Source: Ruminococcaceae bacterium UBA3451
GTDB lineage: Bacteria > Bacillota > Clostridia > Oscillospirales > Acutalibacteraceae
Assembly (NCBI GenBank): GCA_002378845.1
Contig: DFRY01000053.1
Coordinates: 3,712 to 27,524, forward strand
Direction of reading: 5' to 3'
Length of the DNA: 23,813 nt
The notes under the pieces are model-generated. The model had not been told where the DNA came from. It was given only the letters and a program-made list of their open reading frames with translations, and made no database searches. Shown in pieces: positions 1 to 8,800 of this stretch. The position numbers were made by a program, and so were the translations under genes. Within the stretch, counting starts at the first letter, position 1. Each line of letters begins with the position of its first letter.

Positions 1-1127
1 TGGCACAAGAGGAAAGCCGGTCGCTTTCGGAAAACGTAACCTGGGGCCAAAGAAAACGCTTCGCCGACGGCAAAGTCACCATGCCGTGTAAGCACTTCCT
101 CGGTTATGAGCGTAGCGAAGACGGAAACCCGCAGATCGTTGAAAAGGAAGCTACCGTAGTGCGTTTGATTTATCAGATGTTTCTTGACGGAAAATCGCCG
201 TCGGCAATTGCCAGACGCCTTACGGCAGAAAATATTCCAACGCCGGGTGGCAAAAGAAACTGGCAATCCGGTGTAGTTCAAAGCATCCTCACGAATGAAA
301 AGTACAAGGGCGATGCAATTCTTCAAAAGGGCTTTACGGTTGATTTTCTAACTAAGAAGCGAAAAGTAAATGAAGGTGAGGTTCCACAGTACTACGTAAC
401 GAACAGCCATCCTGCCATTGTTTCGGAAGAGGTCTTTGACCTCGCACAATCCGAACTGGAAAAAAGAAAAGGATTGCGGTATACCAGCAGCTCAAGCTGC
501 TTTTCCAGCCGAATCATCTGCGGTGACTGCGGCGGGATATACGGCAGTAAGGTATGGCACAGCACATCAAAATACCGGCGTGTTATCTGGCAGTGCAACG
601 CGAAATTCAAAAACGGAAAGAAATGCACCACACCCCATTTTTATGAAGGCGAGCTGAAAGCCCTTTTTGTAGATGCTTTTAACAGCTTGCTTACCGACCG
701 GGAAAGTATTTTCGCCGCCTATGAGGAAATCATTGCGGATTTGACCGATAACACGGGCCTTGAAAAGGAAGCACAACCCTTTCAGAGTGAATGCGATGTG
801 GTGTTGGAGCTGATGCGTCAGGCCGTCAACGAAAACGCCCAGTCTGCTTTGAACCAAGCCGATTATCAGCTGCGGTATGATTCTTTGGTTGAGCGGTATG
901 AAAACGCCAAGCAGCGTCTAAAGGAGACCAACACCCAGATTTCCAACCGACGCACAAAACGTGAAAACATCGAGGCGTTCATGCGGGCTCTTCAGACTCA
1001 GAGAAAACTGCTGACCGAGTTCGATGAAAATTTATGGAATGCGACCGTGGATTGCCTGATTGTACGTTCCGAAACAGAATTTACTTTCCGGTTTAAAGAC
1101 GGGACGGAACTTCTATGGAAGAAATGA
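1..1127 (+). CDS. Large serine recombinase, 3' part (5' end outside window)
   Basis: This is the C-terminal part of a large serine site-specific recombinase, the enzyme that integrates and excises mobile elements. The reading frame is open from base 3 and begins with residues AQEESRSLSENVTWGQRKRF, a segment conserved just after the catalytic resolvase domain, so the catalytic serine domain lies left of the window. Next comes the recombinase domain (GKSPSAIARRLTAENIPTPGG, WQSGVVQSILTNEKYKGD), then a zinc ribbon with two cysteine pairs (CGDC, and C-N9-C in the segment around bases 519-640), then a charged coiled coil and a short C-terminal tail. An internal ATG at base 81 is not the start. Whether the enzyme is intact cannot be judged here. 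It probably belongs to an integrative element on this side of the Wadjet island. Confidence 0.93.
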   Translation, partial: AQEESRSLSENVTWGQRKRFADGKVTMPCKHFLGYERSEDGNPQIVEKEATVVRLIYQMFLDGKSPSAIARRLTAENIPTPGGKRNWQSGVVQSILTNEKYKGDAILQKGFTVDFLTKKRKVNEGEVPQYYVTNSHPAIVSEEVFDLAQSELEKRKGLRYTSSSSCFSSRIICGDCGGIYGSKVWHSTSKYRRVIWQCNAKFKNGKKCTTPHFYEGELKALFVDAFNSLLTDRESIFAAYEEIIADLTDNTGLEKEAQPFQSECDVVLELMRQAVNENAQSALNQADYQLRYDSLVERYENAKQRLKETNTQISNRRTKRENIEAFMRALQTQRKLLTEFDENLWNATVDCLIVRSETEFTFRFKDGTELLWKK

Positions 1128-1159
1128 AGAACTGTAAGTGAAGCAAACCGCAACTCCCC

Positions 1160-1227
1160 AAATCAAAATCCCGTATGGGCTGGATTTCAGGATACTCAAC
1201 CGAACGACTATACGGGAGATTTGATTT
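1160..1227. repeat. Imperfect inverted repeat downstream of the recombinase
   Basis: The arms AAATCAAAATCCCGTAT (1160-1176) and its near reverse complement ATACGGGAGATTTGATTT (1210-1227) differ by one gap or mismatch and flank a 33-base spacer. It lies 33 bases after the recombinase stop. It could be a weak terminator with a long loop, since TTTTTA follows the right arm, or a recombination or protein-binding site at the element end. The sequence alone does not separate these. Confidence 0.5.
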
Positions 1228-1324
1228 TTAATGTAGAAATATGCAAAAAAAGCCGCTATAATATAGCCATAATTTGGTTTATCCTAATTAATTCAAATCC
1301 ACCGTTATGAAGGAGATGAAACGT

Positions 1325-1651
1325 ATGGCCAAATATACGGATGAAGAGATCAGGAACATGAAAAAGATAACTTGCAAGATTGCCGGAGACTACCTTGGCA
1401 TTGCTTCAATGGCTGTAAGCATCGGTATGAGGAATGACTTGCTCCCCATCGGTTTTGCTATTCATACCAAGGACCGATACACGGACAGTTGGAGCTATAA
1501 CATTATTGCGGAACGGCTTATCGCCTATAATCACGGGAAAATTAACGAGATTCAAGTTCAGGATATTGAGAAAAATCTGAACACAATCATTTCACAGTTT
1601 GAAGATATGAAACGTGACCTGCTTTTTCTATTAAGCGAAAAAGAGGAATAG
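1325..1651 (+). CDS. Small helix-turn-helix-like protein of mobile-element type
   Basis: This 108-residue protein is of a type common on integrative elements and prophages of Firmicutes. Its N-terminal half (ITCKIAGDYLGIASMAVSIG, then RNDLLPIGFAI and a WSYNIIAERLIAYNHG strand/helix) resembles the excisionase-like or small DNA-binding domains in which a helix-turn-helix is followed by 'LPFG.A' and a 'W.Y.I' segment. The C-terminal third is helical. An ATG at 1307 is possible, but AAGGAG at 1310-1315 sits nine bases before ATG 1325, so the latter is the better start. The stop codon overlaps a further AGGAGG (1650-1655) that has no usable start codon at normal spacing. DNA binding, and any role as an excision partner of the recombinase, is inference. 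Confidence 0.72.
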   Translation: MAKYTDEEIRNMKKITCKIAGDYLGIASMAVSIGMRNDLLPIGFAIHTKDRYTDSWSYNIIAERLIAYNHGKINEIQVQDIEKNLNTIISQFEDMKRDLLFLLSEKEE

Positions 1652-1857
1652 GAGGCATAAGGCAGTTTGACGTCATTCTTGGGAGACTCCCTGAACAGAA
1701 GCCTCCTGAAAATCAACCTAGTTTAAAACCAATCGACAGTCAAACTATTGAATTGTCACCTGAGCCAGTTGATCAGGAGTCTCAGCTAAAGACACCGAAA
1801 AGCATAAATACGTCTTTATTAGAGCCAAAATCCCTGATAAGAAAGGAGGAAAACAAA

Positions 1858-3531
1858 ATGCCGGAAGAACCAGCACTCAGCATGACCCGTAAGCAGCTTT
1901 ATGATGAAATCTGGGAAATATCCGTTGCCGGTTTGGCAAGAAAATATAATATCCCTTATTCTCAACTCATGAAGCAGATAAAAGCAGCGGCAATACCGAT
2001 TCCTTCGTCCGGGTATTGGACCCTGCTCAATTTGGGCAAGCCCACCACAAAACCTGAGTTACCGGAACCCACCGACTCAATAATTTCAATTTATAAAACC
2101 GTTCCGCGCACCCGGACAAAAAAAAAGAAGGTTGAGTCCCCACTCACGAAAGTCGTAAAAAAGGAACAGCACCCGGCTGAAAATAGACCTGTCTCTGTTG
2201 CCGATCCGCCGTTAAAAGAAGCGACCTCCTCCCCTGCTTCTGATACCTCAGTAAGCGCGGTAATTGAAGACCCCGCCGATCTGGCACCACCAGTGGTTAT
2301 TAACGAGCCCGAAACATTCACGCAGTATGGACAAACTTACAATGTGTATGATCGGGAAACTCTTTACAAAGAAGTATGGGCAGCCCCTGTGACTGAAGTC
2401 GCAAAACGGTACAAGGTTTCTGACGTCGCTATACATAAGGTCTGTAAGTCATTGGAAATTCCAACTCCGCCTTTGGGGTATTGGGCAAAGCTGCGCGCCG
2501 GAAAACCAGTTAGCGTAATTCCTCTTCCTAAAAGTGATAAAGCATCCAAGAAACATGGTATTCAGACCGGAACGACCTACCAGCAGGAACCGGAGAAGGA
2601 AGTTCTTGCATTTTTAAATGAGGAAGATCGCTCCGTTATTCTTGCGATTGCTTCCCAGATTTTGTTGCCAGATGAAGATGCGCGAATGCACCCCAAAATC
2701 ATCGCGCATCGCAAGGTAGTCGAAGAATGGAAAGAGCAGCATAAAAATGATGAAAACAAAGGCTGGAACAGGCGGAACTCCGAACCGGCACCTTTTTTGG
2801 CTGACTCGATTTCGGATGAAGCGCTGCCACGTGCATGTCGGATCATCGATGCTTTAATCAATGCGATGGAACCATTAGGTTGTGCACTGACCAACGATTT
2901 AGGCTTTGTCGTCAACGGAGAAACGGTACGGCTTGCTTTTACTGAGAGTGAAGATCTAGCAAATCATGTTCTTACAAAAGATGAAAATATGCAGCTTTTG
3001 AAATACGAGGATGAACGCAAACATTCCTCTTGGGCATCCAAGCCTCAAATACGCAAGTATGACCATGTTTTTAACGGACGTCTTAGCCTATCGGTCGGTC
3101 AGAAAAGCTTCCGCGACTGCAAATCGTATGTTTTGGAAAATCGCCTCGGCAATGTAATGATTGAATTATACGAGGCTGCCGAAAAAATTAAGAAGGACCG
3201 TGAAGCCCGTGAAGAAGTGGAACGTCAGCGTCAGGAGGAAGAACGCCGTAGAGAAGAGCGCCGCAAACGCTACAATGTTGAAGTTGACCGAACCCTTGCC
3301 CTGACAAACCTTGCCGAGGATTATAATACTGCCTGTAAGATTCGGAATTACATCTCAGTTGTTGCAGCATCAGGCACTCCCGATGAAAAAACAGCTGAAT
3401 GGATTGAGTGGGCGAAGGCAAAAGCAGATTGGTATGATCCAACGGTTGCCAAGGTTGATGTCTACTTCGGAAAACGTGAGCATGAAAAAGATGAGGAGAA
3501 AAAGAAGCTCGAGCACAAAGGCTGGTGGTAA
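1858..3531 (+). CDS. Protein with duplicated GYW-type DNA-binding-like module, unknown function
   Basis: The protein is 557 residues, started at ATG 1858 because AAGGAGG lies at 1843-1849. Residues about 9-62 and 164-217 are two copies of one module: a (K/E)xLYxE(I/V)W core, then a predicted helix-turn-helix (LARKYNIPYSQLMKQIKAAAIP; VAKRYKVSDVAIHKVCKSLEIP), ending P-(S/P)-x-GYW-x-x-L-x-x-GKP. A Pro/Lys-rich, probably disordered linker joins them. The middle region is globular and unassigned. Residues about 440-470 form a Glu/Arg-rich coiled coil, followed by a conserved-looking tail (EWIEWAKAKADWYDPTVAKV). Proteins with this module occur widely in bacterial accessory regions, but I know of no proven function. 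The frame stays open upstream to about 1616 with only a TTG at 1753 as an alternative start. It lies directly upstream of the Wadjet operon, so it could be a regulator or a separate accessory gene. Confidence 0.75.
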   Translation: MPEEPALSMTRKQLYDEIWEISVAGLARKYNIPYSQLMKQIKAAAIPIPSSGYWTLLNLGKPTTKPELPEPTDSIISIYKTVPRTRTKKKKVESPLTKVVKKEQHPAENRPVSVADPPLKEATSSPASDTSVSAVIEDPADLAPPVVINEPETFTQYGQTYNVYDRETLYKEVWAAPVTEVAKRYKVSDVAIHKVCKSLEIPTPPLGYWAKLRAGKPVSVIPLPKSDKASKKHGIQTGTTYQQEPEKEVLAFLNEEDRSVILAIASQILLPDEDARMHPKIIAHRKVVEEWKEQHKNDENKGWNRRNSEPAPFLADSISDEALPRACRIIDALINAMEPLGCALTNDLGFVVNGETVRLAFTESEDLANHVLTKDENMQLLKYEDERKHSSWASKPQIRKYDHVFNGRLSLSVGQKSFRDCKSYVLENRLGNVMIELYEAAEKIKKDREAREEVERQRQEEERRREERRKRYNVEVDRTLALTNLAEDYNTACKIRNYISVVAASGTPDEKTAEWIEWAKAKADWYDPTVAKVDVYFGKREHEKDEEKKKLEHKGWW

Positions 3532-3560
3532 TTTTATTGTTTTTGCACGGGGGTGATGCA

Positions 3561-3677
3561 ATGCGTAATAATGAAATAGTAAATTATCTAATTGTTTACG
3601 CAGCCATGAAGTATACATTTATTTTTATACTTAAACAATATAGAGTTATCAACGCAAATAGGTATCCCTTGTATTAA
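3561..3677 (+). CDS. Possible 38-residue peptide, doubtful
   Basis: A short frame starts at ATG 3561, four bases after a GGGGGTGAT ribosome-site-like stretch (3549-3557), and encodes a hydrophobic peptide (MRNNEIVNYLIVYAAMKYTF...). Its 3' end overlaps the -35 box of the predicted jet promoter, and it is AT-rich, so it may be chance. It has no recognised relatives that I can name. Confidence 0.2.
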   Translation: MRNNEIVNYLIVYAAMKYTFIFILKQYRVINANRYPLY

Positions 3678-3688
3678 TTACATACAAG
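3668..3688. promoter_or_regulatory. Palindromic operator candidate over the jet -35 box
   Basis: CTTGTAT (3668-3674), seven bases, then its exact reverse complement ATACAAG (3682-3688). The left arm contains the -35 hexamer TTGTAT of the jet promoter, so a bound dimeric repressor would block RNA polymerase. The regulator is unknown; the HTH-like products encoded at 1325 and 1858 are the nearest candidates. Confidence 0.4.
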
Positions 3689-3697
3689 ATATATAAT
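3669..3697 (+). promoter_or_regulatory. Predicted sigma-A promoter of the jetABCD operon
   Basis: -35 TTGTAT (3669-3674), a 17-base spacer and -10 TATAAT (3692-3697). The predicted transcript starts near 3704 and gives an AT-rich leader of about 50 bases before jetA. Confidence 0.55.
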
Positions 3698-3753
3698 TAT
3701 AAATAAATATGTAGCTATACACTAAAAATTATCTAAAATAAGGTTGTTAATGC

Positions 3754-5220
3754 ATGGAAAAAACAGAATTTTCAGAGTACATGTCTTTTGAATCTCTGCA
3801 ATTACTGCGTGAGAAAAATCCGGCCTGGAGGTTATTGACCGCCCAACAGGCTCCTTTTATCACAGCATTTTTGTATCAAAAATTTATTGCTGAAAACAAC
3901 CGACAAATTGCAGAACACGAGCTGGTTGTTAGTTTAGACAGTTATATAAACATACTAAAACTAGGACAGGATGAAAACTTTTTAGCACGATCCGCCCATG
4001 AATATTTAGACATCTGGACAGATGATTCTCATGGCTGGTTGCGCAAATTTTATCCTACCGGACAGGATGAGCCGTATTTTGATATTACATCTCAAGCACA
4101 AAAAGCCATCGAATGGTTGTTGAGTCTTAAGCAACAGACTTTTATTGGTACTGAATCACGTTTAATCACTGTTTTTGAGCTTCTTCATCAGATTGTTGAA
4201 CGATCTGAGACAAATCCTGAGTTGCGCTTGGCAGAGTTGGAACGCCGAAAAGCAGAAATTGATCAGGAAATCACAAGAGTGAAAAGTGGTCAGGTTAATC
4301 TGCTCGATGATACGCAAATTAAGGAACGATTTTGGCAGGCTGCAACGATGGCAAGGGAAATATTGGCTGATTTCAGAGCAGTAGAGCAGAATTTTCGTGA
4401 TTTGGATCGTAGCATGCGGGAACAAATTGCTGTTTGGGACAAAGGAAAAGGCAAATTATTGGCAAGTGTTTTTCAGGAACAGGATGGTATTTCTCATTCA
4501 GAACAGGGAAAAAGTTTTGCCGCTTTCTGGAGATTTTTGATGTCATCTTCTTCTCAGAACGATTTTGACAACACCCTTAATAAGGTTTTACAATTAAAAC
4601 CTGTACGGGAATTGAGCGTGAGTCAAAATATTCGTTCGATTGATAACGATTGGGTGGAATCAGGAAGCCATGTTCAAGAAACAATTGCGGAACTCTCGCA
4701 ACAGTTGAGACGTTATGTTGATGAAAGCTTTTTGGAAGAGGAACGCCGCATTCATCAAATTGTGCGCGAAATAGAAGGAAAAGCACTCTCAGTTCGCAAC
4801 AATCCTCCAAAGGAGTGGAACATTGAAATTGACGGAATAAGTCCTGATATTTCCTTACCATTGGACAGGCCCCTGTTTTCCCCACCCCAACATCCCAAAA
4901 TCATGGATGATTCCGTTGTTGCCGGAACGGAAGATATCTCGGCTGATGCGCTTTTCTCTCAAGTTTATGTTGATAAAGAAAAGCTAAAAGCTCAAATCGC
5001 GTTTATGCTGCAGTCAAAGAATGAGCTCACCCTTTCTCAGATTATTGTGCGATATCCGTTGGAATTGGGGTTAAGCGAACTGATTACATATCTCGTGATA
5101 GCAAGTGAAAGTAATCAAGCTTCTTTTTTTTCGGACAGTTCGGAAGAAGTATTCTGGAGTGACGATGAAGGAAAGGGGCATGTGGCGAGAATTCCCAAAG
5201 TCCTTTTCAAAAGGGCGTAA
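3754..5220 (+). CDS. jetA: Wadjet anti-plasmid system subunit JetA (DUF3375)
   Basis: JetA is the kleisin-like subunit of the Wadjet complex, a MukF counterpart that bridges the JetC SMC heads. The 488-residue length and the N-terminus (ESLQLLREKNPAWRLLTAQQAPFITAFLY) match the DUF3375 family that marks type I Wadjet. The N-terminal winged-helix region is followed by a long helical and coiled-coil middle (about 150-370) and a C-terminal winged-helix-like segment (LTLSQIIVRYPLELGLSELITYLVIA) where kleisins contact the SMC cap. It is first in a four-gene operon and jetB follows after 25 bases. The ribosome site before ATG 3754 is weak (AAGG), which may keep JetA levels low. Assignment rests on both family features and operon order. 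Confidence 0.93.
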   Translation: MEKTEFSEYMSFESLQLLREKNPAWRLLTAQQAPFITAFLYQKFIAENNRQIAEHELVVSLDSYINILKLGQDENFLARSAHEYLDIWTDDSHGWLRKFYPTGQDEPYFDITSQAQKAIEWLLSLKQQTFIGTESRLITVFELLHQIVERSETNPELRLAELERRKAEIDQEITRVKSGQVNLLDDTQIKERFWQAATMAREILADFRAVEQNFRDLDRSMREQIAVWDKGKGKLLASVFQEQDGISHSEQGKSFAAFWRFLMSSSSQNDFDNTLNKVLQLKPVRELSVSQNIRSIDNDWVESGSHVQETIAELSQQLRRYVDESFLEEERRIHQIVREIEGKALSVRNNPPKEWNIEIDGISPDISLPLDRPLFSPPQHPKIMDDSVVAGTEDISADALFSQVYVDKEKLKAQIAFMLQSKNELTLSQIIVRYPLELGLSELITYLVIASESNQASFFSDSSEEVFWSDDEGKGHVARIPKVLFKRA

Positions 5221-5245
5221 TTAGCAATCATGAAGGTGGATCAAT

Positions 5246-5854
5246 ATGAGTTCAGAAACTGATTTCGCATTTTCCCGTACAATTGTTACACTGTTAAAAA
5301 ATGCAGTTTTTAAAGAAACGGATCATGAAATCTGGGACACAGTCGTTTCTCAAAAGTTTAAAATTGATGACTATATGAATAAAATCGGACTTACGCTGAC
5401 TATTGATGAAATGGATGGATATGCCTATCTGCGGCAGCGCACCTATACAGAAGGCGAAGAAGAAATTCCAAGGTTGATTCCGCGCCATGCATTGAGTTAT
5501 CCGGTTAGTCTATTGCTTGTATTATTGAGAAAACTTTTATTGGAGTTCGACTCTTCCACGGGAGACCAACGGCTTATTGTGACAAAGCAACAGATCGCCG
5601 AGCGTATGGAACTGTTCTTGCATGATACCACAAACGAGGCAAAAGTGATGGCCGATATTGATAAATATATTGACCGAGTAGAAAATATGGGGTTCTTACG
5701 TCACCTGCGAGGCAGTGAAGACCGTTATGAAGTTCAGCGAATTCTTCGAAGTTTTGTTAACGCAGAATGGCTCAATCGTTTTGATGAGCGGTTGGAAGAG
5801 TATCGACGCTATGCAGCCGGAGAAGAAACGCAGGAAGGGGAATCCGCGACATGA
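5246..5854 (+). CDS. jetB: Wadjet anti-plasmid system subunit JetB (DUF4194)
   Basis: JetB is the KITE-type winged-helix subunit (MukE counterpart) that binds the JetA kleisin and contacts DNA. It has 202 residues, normal for the family. DUF4194 hallmarks are the start 'IVTLLKNAVFKETDHEIWDTVV', then 'IDDYMNKIGLTLTIDEMDGYAYLRQ' and, further on, 'RLIPRHALSYPVSLLLVLLRKLLLEF'. The start ATG 5246 has AAGGTGG seven bases upstream. The stop codon overlaps the jetC start (ATGA at 5851-5854), so JetB and JetC are translationally coupled, as expected for subunits made in fixed ratio. Confidence 0.93.
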   Translation: MSSETDFAFSRTIVTLLKNAVFKETDHEIWDTVVSQKFKIDDYMNKIGLTLTIDEMDGYAYLRQRTYTEGEEEIPRLIPRHALSYPVSLLLVLLRKLLLEFDSSTGDQRLIVTKQQIAERMELFLHDTTNEAKVMADIDKYIDRVENMGFLRHLRGSEDRYEVQRILRSFVNAEWLNRFDERLEEYRRYAAGEETQEGESAT

Positions 5855-8800
5855 CTTTGCAAGAATTTAGCCAGAGCAAAAATACTGCTATCATAAGAAA
5901 TTCACCAGGGTTTCGGCTAAATAAGCTTGAGGTATTGAACTGGGGAACTTTCGACCGGAAAGTTTGGACTTTTTCTCCATTTGGAGAGACTGCACTCTTA
6001 ACCGGAGATGTGGGATCGGGAAAATCGACCTTGGTTGATGCTATGACAACTCTTCTTGTATCCCCGAGAAAAGTAGCTTACAATAAAGCTGCTGATTCAA
6101 GTGCGAAAGAACGTACGATTACTTCATATGTAAGAGGCTTTTTTGGATTAAAAAAAGGCGCTGAAGGAACAGGGCAACCGGAATGTCTGAGAGGTATCAG
6201 CAGCTATTCCGTTTTGCTGGCGACTTTTGTAGATTGGTCTTTATCACAATATGTTACCTTGGCCCAATTTTTTTGGTTTCAGGCTGCTCAAAATCAGCCT
6301 GAACGTTTTTATGTTGTGGCAGATCGGGAACTTTCCATTATACACGATTTTTCCAATTTCGAGAAAAATGTAAGAGTATTGAAAAGCCGCTTGAAAAGTC
6401 AAGACGACATTCAGGTATTCGATGATTATAATAGATATTCACTGGCGTTTCGTCCTAGATTGGGAATTGCTCACGAACAGGCTCTGGATTTGTTTCAACA
6501 GACAATTTCTATGAAAAAAGTCGAAGCTCTTACAGAGTTTGTCCGAACCAATATGTTGGAAGATCCACACACCATCAAGGATGTTGATAAACTGATTGAG
6601 CATTTTCATGATTTGAGCAGTGCGCATGAAGCAGTTTTGAAAGCGAAAGATCAAATTGCACGATTGCAGCCTATTGTAGAAAAGGGAAACCGGCACGCCT
6701 GTTTAGCGGCTGACCAAGTTGTGTTGGAATCTGCTATCAGTGCTGTAGAGTTTTGGTTTGCCGAACAAAGGGCTTCTTTGCAGGTGGATAATATTCGCAA
6801 TTTAGAGCAAAAACTAACTTTGCTCTCTGCCAAACGAGAAGAAGCCGAAGTGGTTCGAAAAAAAATAGAGAACGATTTGCGTGAGATGGATCGAGAAATC
6901 AATGTTAACGGCGGTGATGCGATCAGAGAGTTGGAAAAAGAAATTCAAATAGCTAAGGATGAACAACAACGTCGTCAAAAAGCGACGGACAGTTATTCCG
7001 ATTATGTAAAAGAGTTGAAATTGCCAATCCCAAATTCTATGGAGACATTTGTATCCAACAAGTCAAAAATACCGGAATTGGAATCTATTGAGGAAGAATT
7101 GCAGAACAGTCTACAAAAAGATTTGAAAACTGCTATTTCTGAAGAAAGTAAATTACAGACAGAGTTGGAGGGGATTAATGGCGAACTGGAATCCTTGCGT
7201 TCTCGCAAATCCAGTATTCCCCGCGAGCAAATCGAAAAGCGCAGACAACTTTGTAAAACACTTACGATTACCGAGGACGAACTACCCTTTGTTGGAGAAT
7301 TATTGGAAGTCCGAAAGAATGAGGAAAAATGGGAAGGCGCAATTGAACGACTATTACATAATTTTGCTTTGTCTATGCTTGTTCCAGAAAAATATTATCC
7401 GGCTGTCGCGCAATGGGTCGATAAAACATCTTTAGGCATACGACTGGTTTATTATCGAGTCAGCCAAGAAAAAAATCAGTCTTTTTATGGACAGGTGGAT
7501 CCTTTATCAGCAGCTGCAAAACTGAATATAAAACCCAGTACCGACTTTGGAGTTTGGATGACCAAGGAACTCCAACAGCGCTTTTCACACATTTGCTGTG
7601 AAAACATGGAGCAATTTCGTCGTGAGCAACAGGCTATCACTAGATTTGGTCAGATAAAGTCCCGAGGAAACCGGCACGAGAAGGATGACCGTTCATCCAT
7701 AAATGACCAACGGCACTTTGTACTCGGCTTTTCCAATCAAAGGAAGATAGACGCTTTAGAAAAAAGTAGGCTGGATATAGAGAAAGACCTAAAGTTCTAC
7801 AAAGACGAAATTCAGAAAGCAGGGTCGACGCAGCGAGATAGCCAGCACCGTCTAAACGTTCTTAGCAGGCTCCGAGATGTTGCGGATTTTACGGAAATCG
7901 ATGTGAGGTCTATTGAAATTGAGTTGCATGAAAAGCTCGTCAGAAAAGAAGCTCTTGAAAAAGAAAACGATCTTCTTAATGCTTTGCGGATTCAGCGGGA
8001 TGAACTGGAACAAAAGCAAAAGAAACAAAATGAAGTGATCAAGCACGCGTATGACAGCGAGGCAGGAGCAAAGGAACAGCTTAAGCTAGCGAGGAACGAA
8101 CAGGCGGACGCTCAGGAACTAGCCAAACAGGCGAGTCCTCTCATGCTGAGTAAGGCTTACCCTTATTTGGATCAAAATAAATCGGAGATATTTAGCAGCA
8201 ATACCGTTACGCTCGGAAACGCTGATAAACTGAGGCGCAGGTACAGTGCTTGGCTTGAGGAGAAAAAAAGTAAAGTTCAGGCAGATCTGAAAAGTTTAGG
8301 AGAAAAAATTGTCAGAGGACTTACAGATTATACAAATCAGTATAAGGAAGAAACAAAAGAGATCGACTCCAGCATAGAATCTTTACCAGAATTCGAAAAA
8401 ATTCTTAGTCAGCTTGAGGAAGATGGACTACCAAAATTTGAAGCTCGGTTCAAACAGTTGTTGCACGAAAATACCATCAATCAAATTGCGTTGTTTCAAG
8501 CCAAATTAAAACAGGCGCAGGATATTATGAAAGAACGGATTGATCGGATTAACGCCTCATTGAGTACAATTGATTATAATGAAGGCCGGTATATCCGTTT
8601 GGAATACGATGAAACTTATGATTCTGAGATCAAAGCCTTTCGGGTGCAGTTAAAGTCCTGTACAGAAGGTGCGCTGACAGGCTCAGATGACGAGCAGTAT
8701 GCTGAAGCAAAATTTTTACAGGTTAAGGCCATTATTGAACGTTTTCAGGGTCGTCCTGGAGAAACCGAAAGTGATGCCCGTTGGACGAAAAAAGTTATTG

